Source of the DNA: Saprospiraceae bacterium
GTDB lineage: Bacteria > Bacteroidota > Bacteroidia > Chitinophagales > Saprospiraceae
Assembly: GCA_023300835.1 (NCBI GenBank)
Contig: JALZVB010000037.1
Location: 1-6,702 of the forward strand
Reading direction: 5' to 3'
Length of the DNA stretch: 6,702 nt
Made by a program: the position numbers and the translations under genes
Notes under the pieces: model-generated
The model's input: only the letters and a program-made list of their open reading frames with translations
What the model was told of the DNA's origin: nothing
The model's database searches: none
Shown here: positions 5,771 to 6,702 of the stretch, one piece after another
Numbering within the stretch: the first letter of the stretch is position 1
Layout: each line of letters starts with the position of its first letter

Positions 5771-6702
5771 TTATTTTTTAGAGTCTTCAATTATTTCGAT
5801 TTCTGATTCAGGAGAAATTCTTGAATTTTCTTGTATTAATACTTTTAATTGAGACAATTTCTCTTGAGCTTCATCAACGATTGTTTTATCATCTTTAAAG
5901 TTCTCAATCACAGATTCATAAGCTGCGGATGAATTTAAAAAGTCTTTCCTTATCTTGTATATGTCTCCGACCAAAACCAGACTTTTAGCAACCCATACAG
6001 GATAGTTGACAGCAAGTTTGGTTGTAGCAAATGCTTGTTCTTCTGCTTGATCTAACGCTTCTTTGTCATAGAAGATCTTAGATAAGTTGTAGCTTGATTC
6101 TGCAGCTTGATAATTATCGCTCAACTCAATTACTTTCTTGTATGACGTAATAGATTTATCTAATTCTTTATTACTTTGATGTGTTCTACCTAGGTAAAAG
6201 TAAGCCGTAGATTTACTGTCATTATCAACTGCTGTGTTCTCAATGACCTTATTGCCATAATCTTTTACACCTTGATAGTTTTCTATTATAAATGCGCTGT
6301 ACAATGCTGCTTTCTGTAGGTCAATGTCATTTGATTTTTCTAGCTTAATTAGCTGGTCATAGTATTGAAAAGACTTTTCGAAATCTTGAGAATGATTATA
6401 TGAAATCAATGCAGATTTTTTCAATGCAGACTTATAGTGTTCCGAGCTAGGTTTCTGTAATACCGCTTCATATAGAGGAAGTGACTCGCTGTATCTTCTT
6501 AATAAACTATAGGACTCTCCTTGATAGTACAATGCATCATCAATGTAAAATCCACTCGGATATTTCTTAGTATATGATTCAAAGGCACTGATAGATTTTT
6601 CATATTCAGCAGATTCGTAAGAATCGTAGGCTGCCCAATAACTCAATGAATCTCTTGTAATATCGTCAACCTTAAATCCATCTTGTTTCTCAATAAACTT
6701 AA
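5771..6702 (-). CDS. Tetratricopeptide-repeat protein, C-terminal part (5' end outside window)
   Basis: The frame stays open to the right edge, adding 18 codons (KFIEKQDGFKVDDITRDS) before the TTG at 6646, so the true start is outside the window and 309 C-terminal residues are visible. The sequence is a series of helical TPR units: YEKSISAFESYTKKYP, DALYYQGESYSLLRRYSES, FEKSFQYYDQLIKLEK, STAYFYLGRTHQSNKELDKS, YQAAESSYNLSKIFYDKEAL, and SLVLVGDIYKIRKDFLNSS. The phrasing (Y-P-x-x-x-x-x-D-D-A, G-x-x-Y) is like BamD/YbgF-type envelope TPR proteins, which in Bacteroidota can exceed 900 residues. It ends in an acidic, lysine-capped tail (ESEIEIIEDSKK). The next gene, encoding an outer-membrane barrel, starts 4 bases after the stop, indicating translational coupling or at least a shared operon. 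A periplasmic or outer-membrane lipoprotein scaffold role is inferred; the signal sequence that would prove it is not in view. Confidence 0.85.
   Translation of the reverse strand, partial: KFIEKQDGFKVDDITRDSLSYWAAYDSYESAEYEKSISAFESYTKKYPSGFYIDDALYYQGESYSLLRRYSESLPLYEAVLQKPSSEHYKSALKKSALISYNHSQDFEKSFQYYDQLIKLEKSNDIDLQKAALYSAFIIENYQGVKDYGNKVIENTAVDNDSKSTAYFYLGRTHQSNKELDKSITSYKKVIELSDNYQAAESSYNLSKIFYDKEALDQAEEQAFATTKLAVNYPVWVAKSLVLVGDIYKIRKDFLNSSAAYESVIENFKDDKTIVDEAQEKLSQLKVLIQENSRISPESEIEIIEDSKK

Noticed and set aside
5767..5790. TTG start eight codons upstream for the barrel protein
   Set aside because: It would overlap the TPR gene by 20 bases; the ATG at 5766 gives a compact standard signal peptide.

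Overview
The window looks like AT-rich DNA from a member of the Bacteroidota, most likely a marine or environmental Saprospiria- or Flavobacteriia-like lineage. The clues are the AT-rich coding sequence, starts without Shine-Dalgarno sites, a TAnnTTTG-type -7 promoter element, a surface-protein fragment with SprB-like and CDT-rich repeats typical of giant Bacteroidota adhesins, and a TPR protein / outer-membrane beta-barrel gene pair. The lineage call is inference from protein style; no rRNA or taxonomic marker is present.

Layout, left to right. Bases 1-7 (CCGATCT) equal the inner end of the Illumina TruSeq adapter, so the window probably starts at a raw contig end. On the minus strand, 6-506 is a fragment of a secreted repeat-rich surface protein with no signal peptide. 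It begins 10 bases after the stop of an adrenodoxin-type 2Fe-2S ferredoxin (517-858, minus). A 127-base divergent intergenic region separates the ferredoxin from a large plus-strand gene (986-3595). That gene encodes an unusual AAA+ protein built as a double duplication: two copies of an approximately 130-residue N-terminal domain, then two complete CbbX/CfxQ/SpoVK-class AAA+ modules. It converges on a minus-strand cluster: an SRPBCC/AHSA1-like protein (3645-4103), a plug-less outer-membrane beta-barrel protein (4156-5766), and the C-terminal part of a TPR protein (5771 to the right edge, 5' end outside the window).

How the genes may work together. The TPR and barrel genes are separated by only 4 bases and are very likely co-transcribed; the barrel goes to the outer membrane and the TPR protein is likely a periplasmic or lipoprotein scaffold. 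The SRPBCC gene follows after 52 bases and may belong to the same transcript, though its function looks unrelated. The ferredoxin is a housekeeping electron carrier, probably for Fe-S cluster assembly. The AAA+ gene stands alone in its orientation and is the most unusual gene here. No rubisco, sporulation or type VII secretion gene, the contexts in which CbbX-class ATPases are best known, is visible nearby. I see no tRNA, rRNA, CRISPR array, IS element or clear terminator. No stretch over 300 bases lacks a gene.
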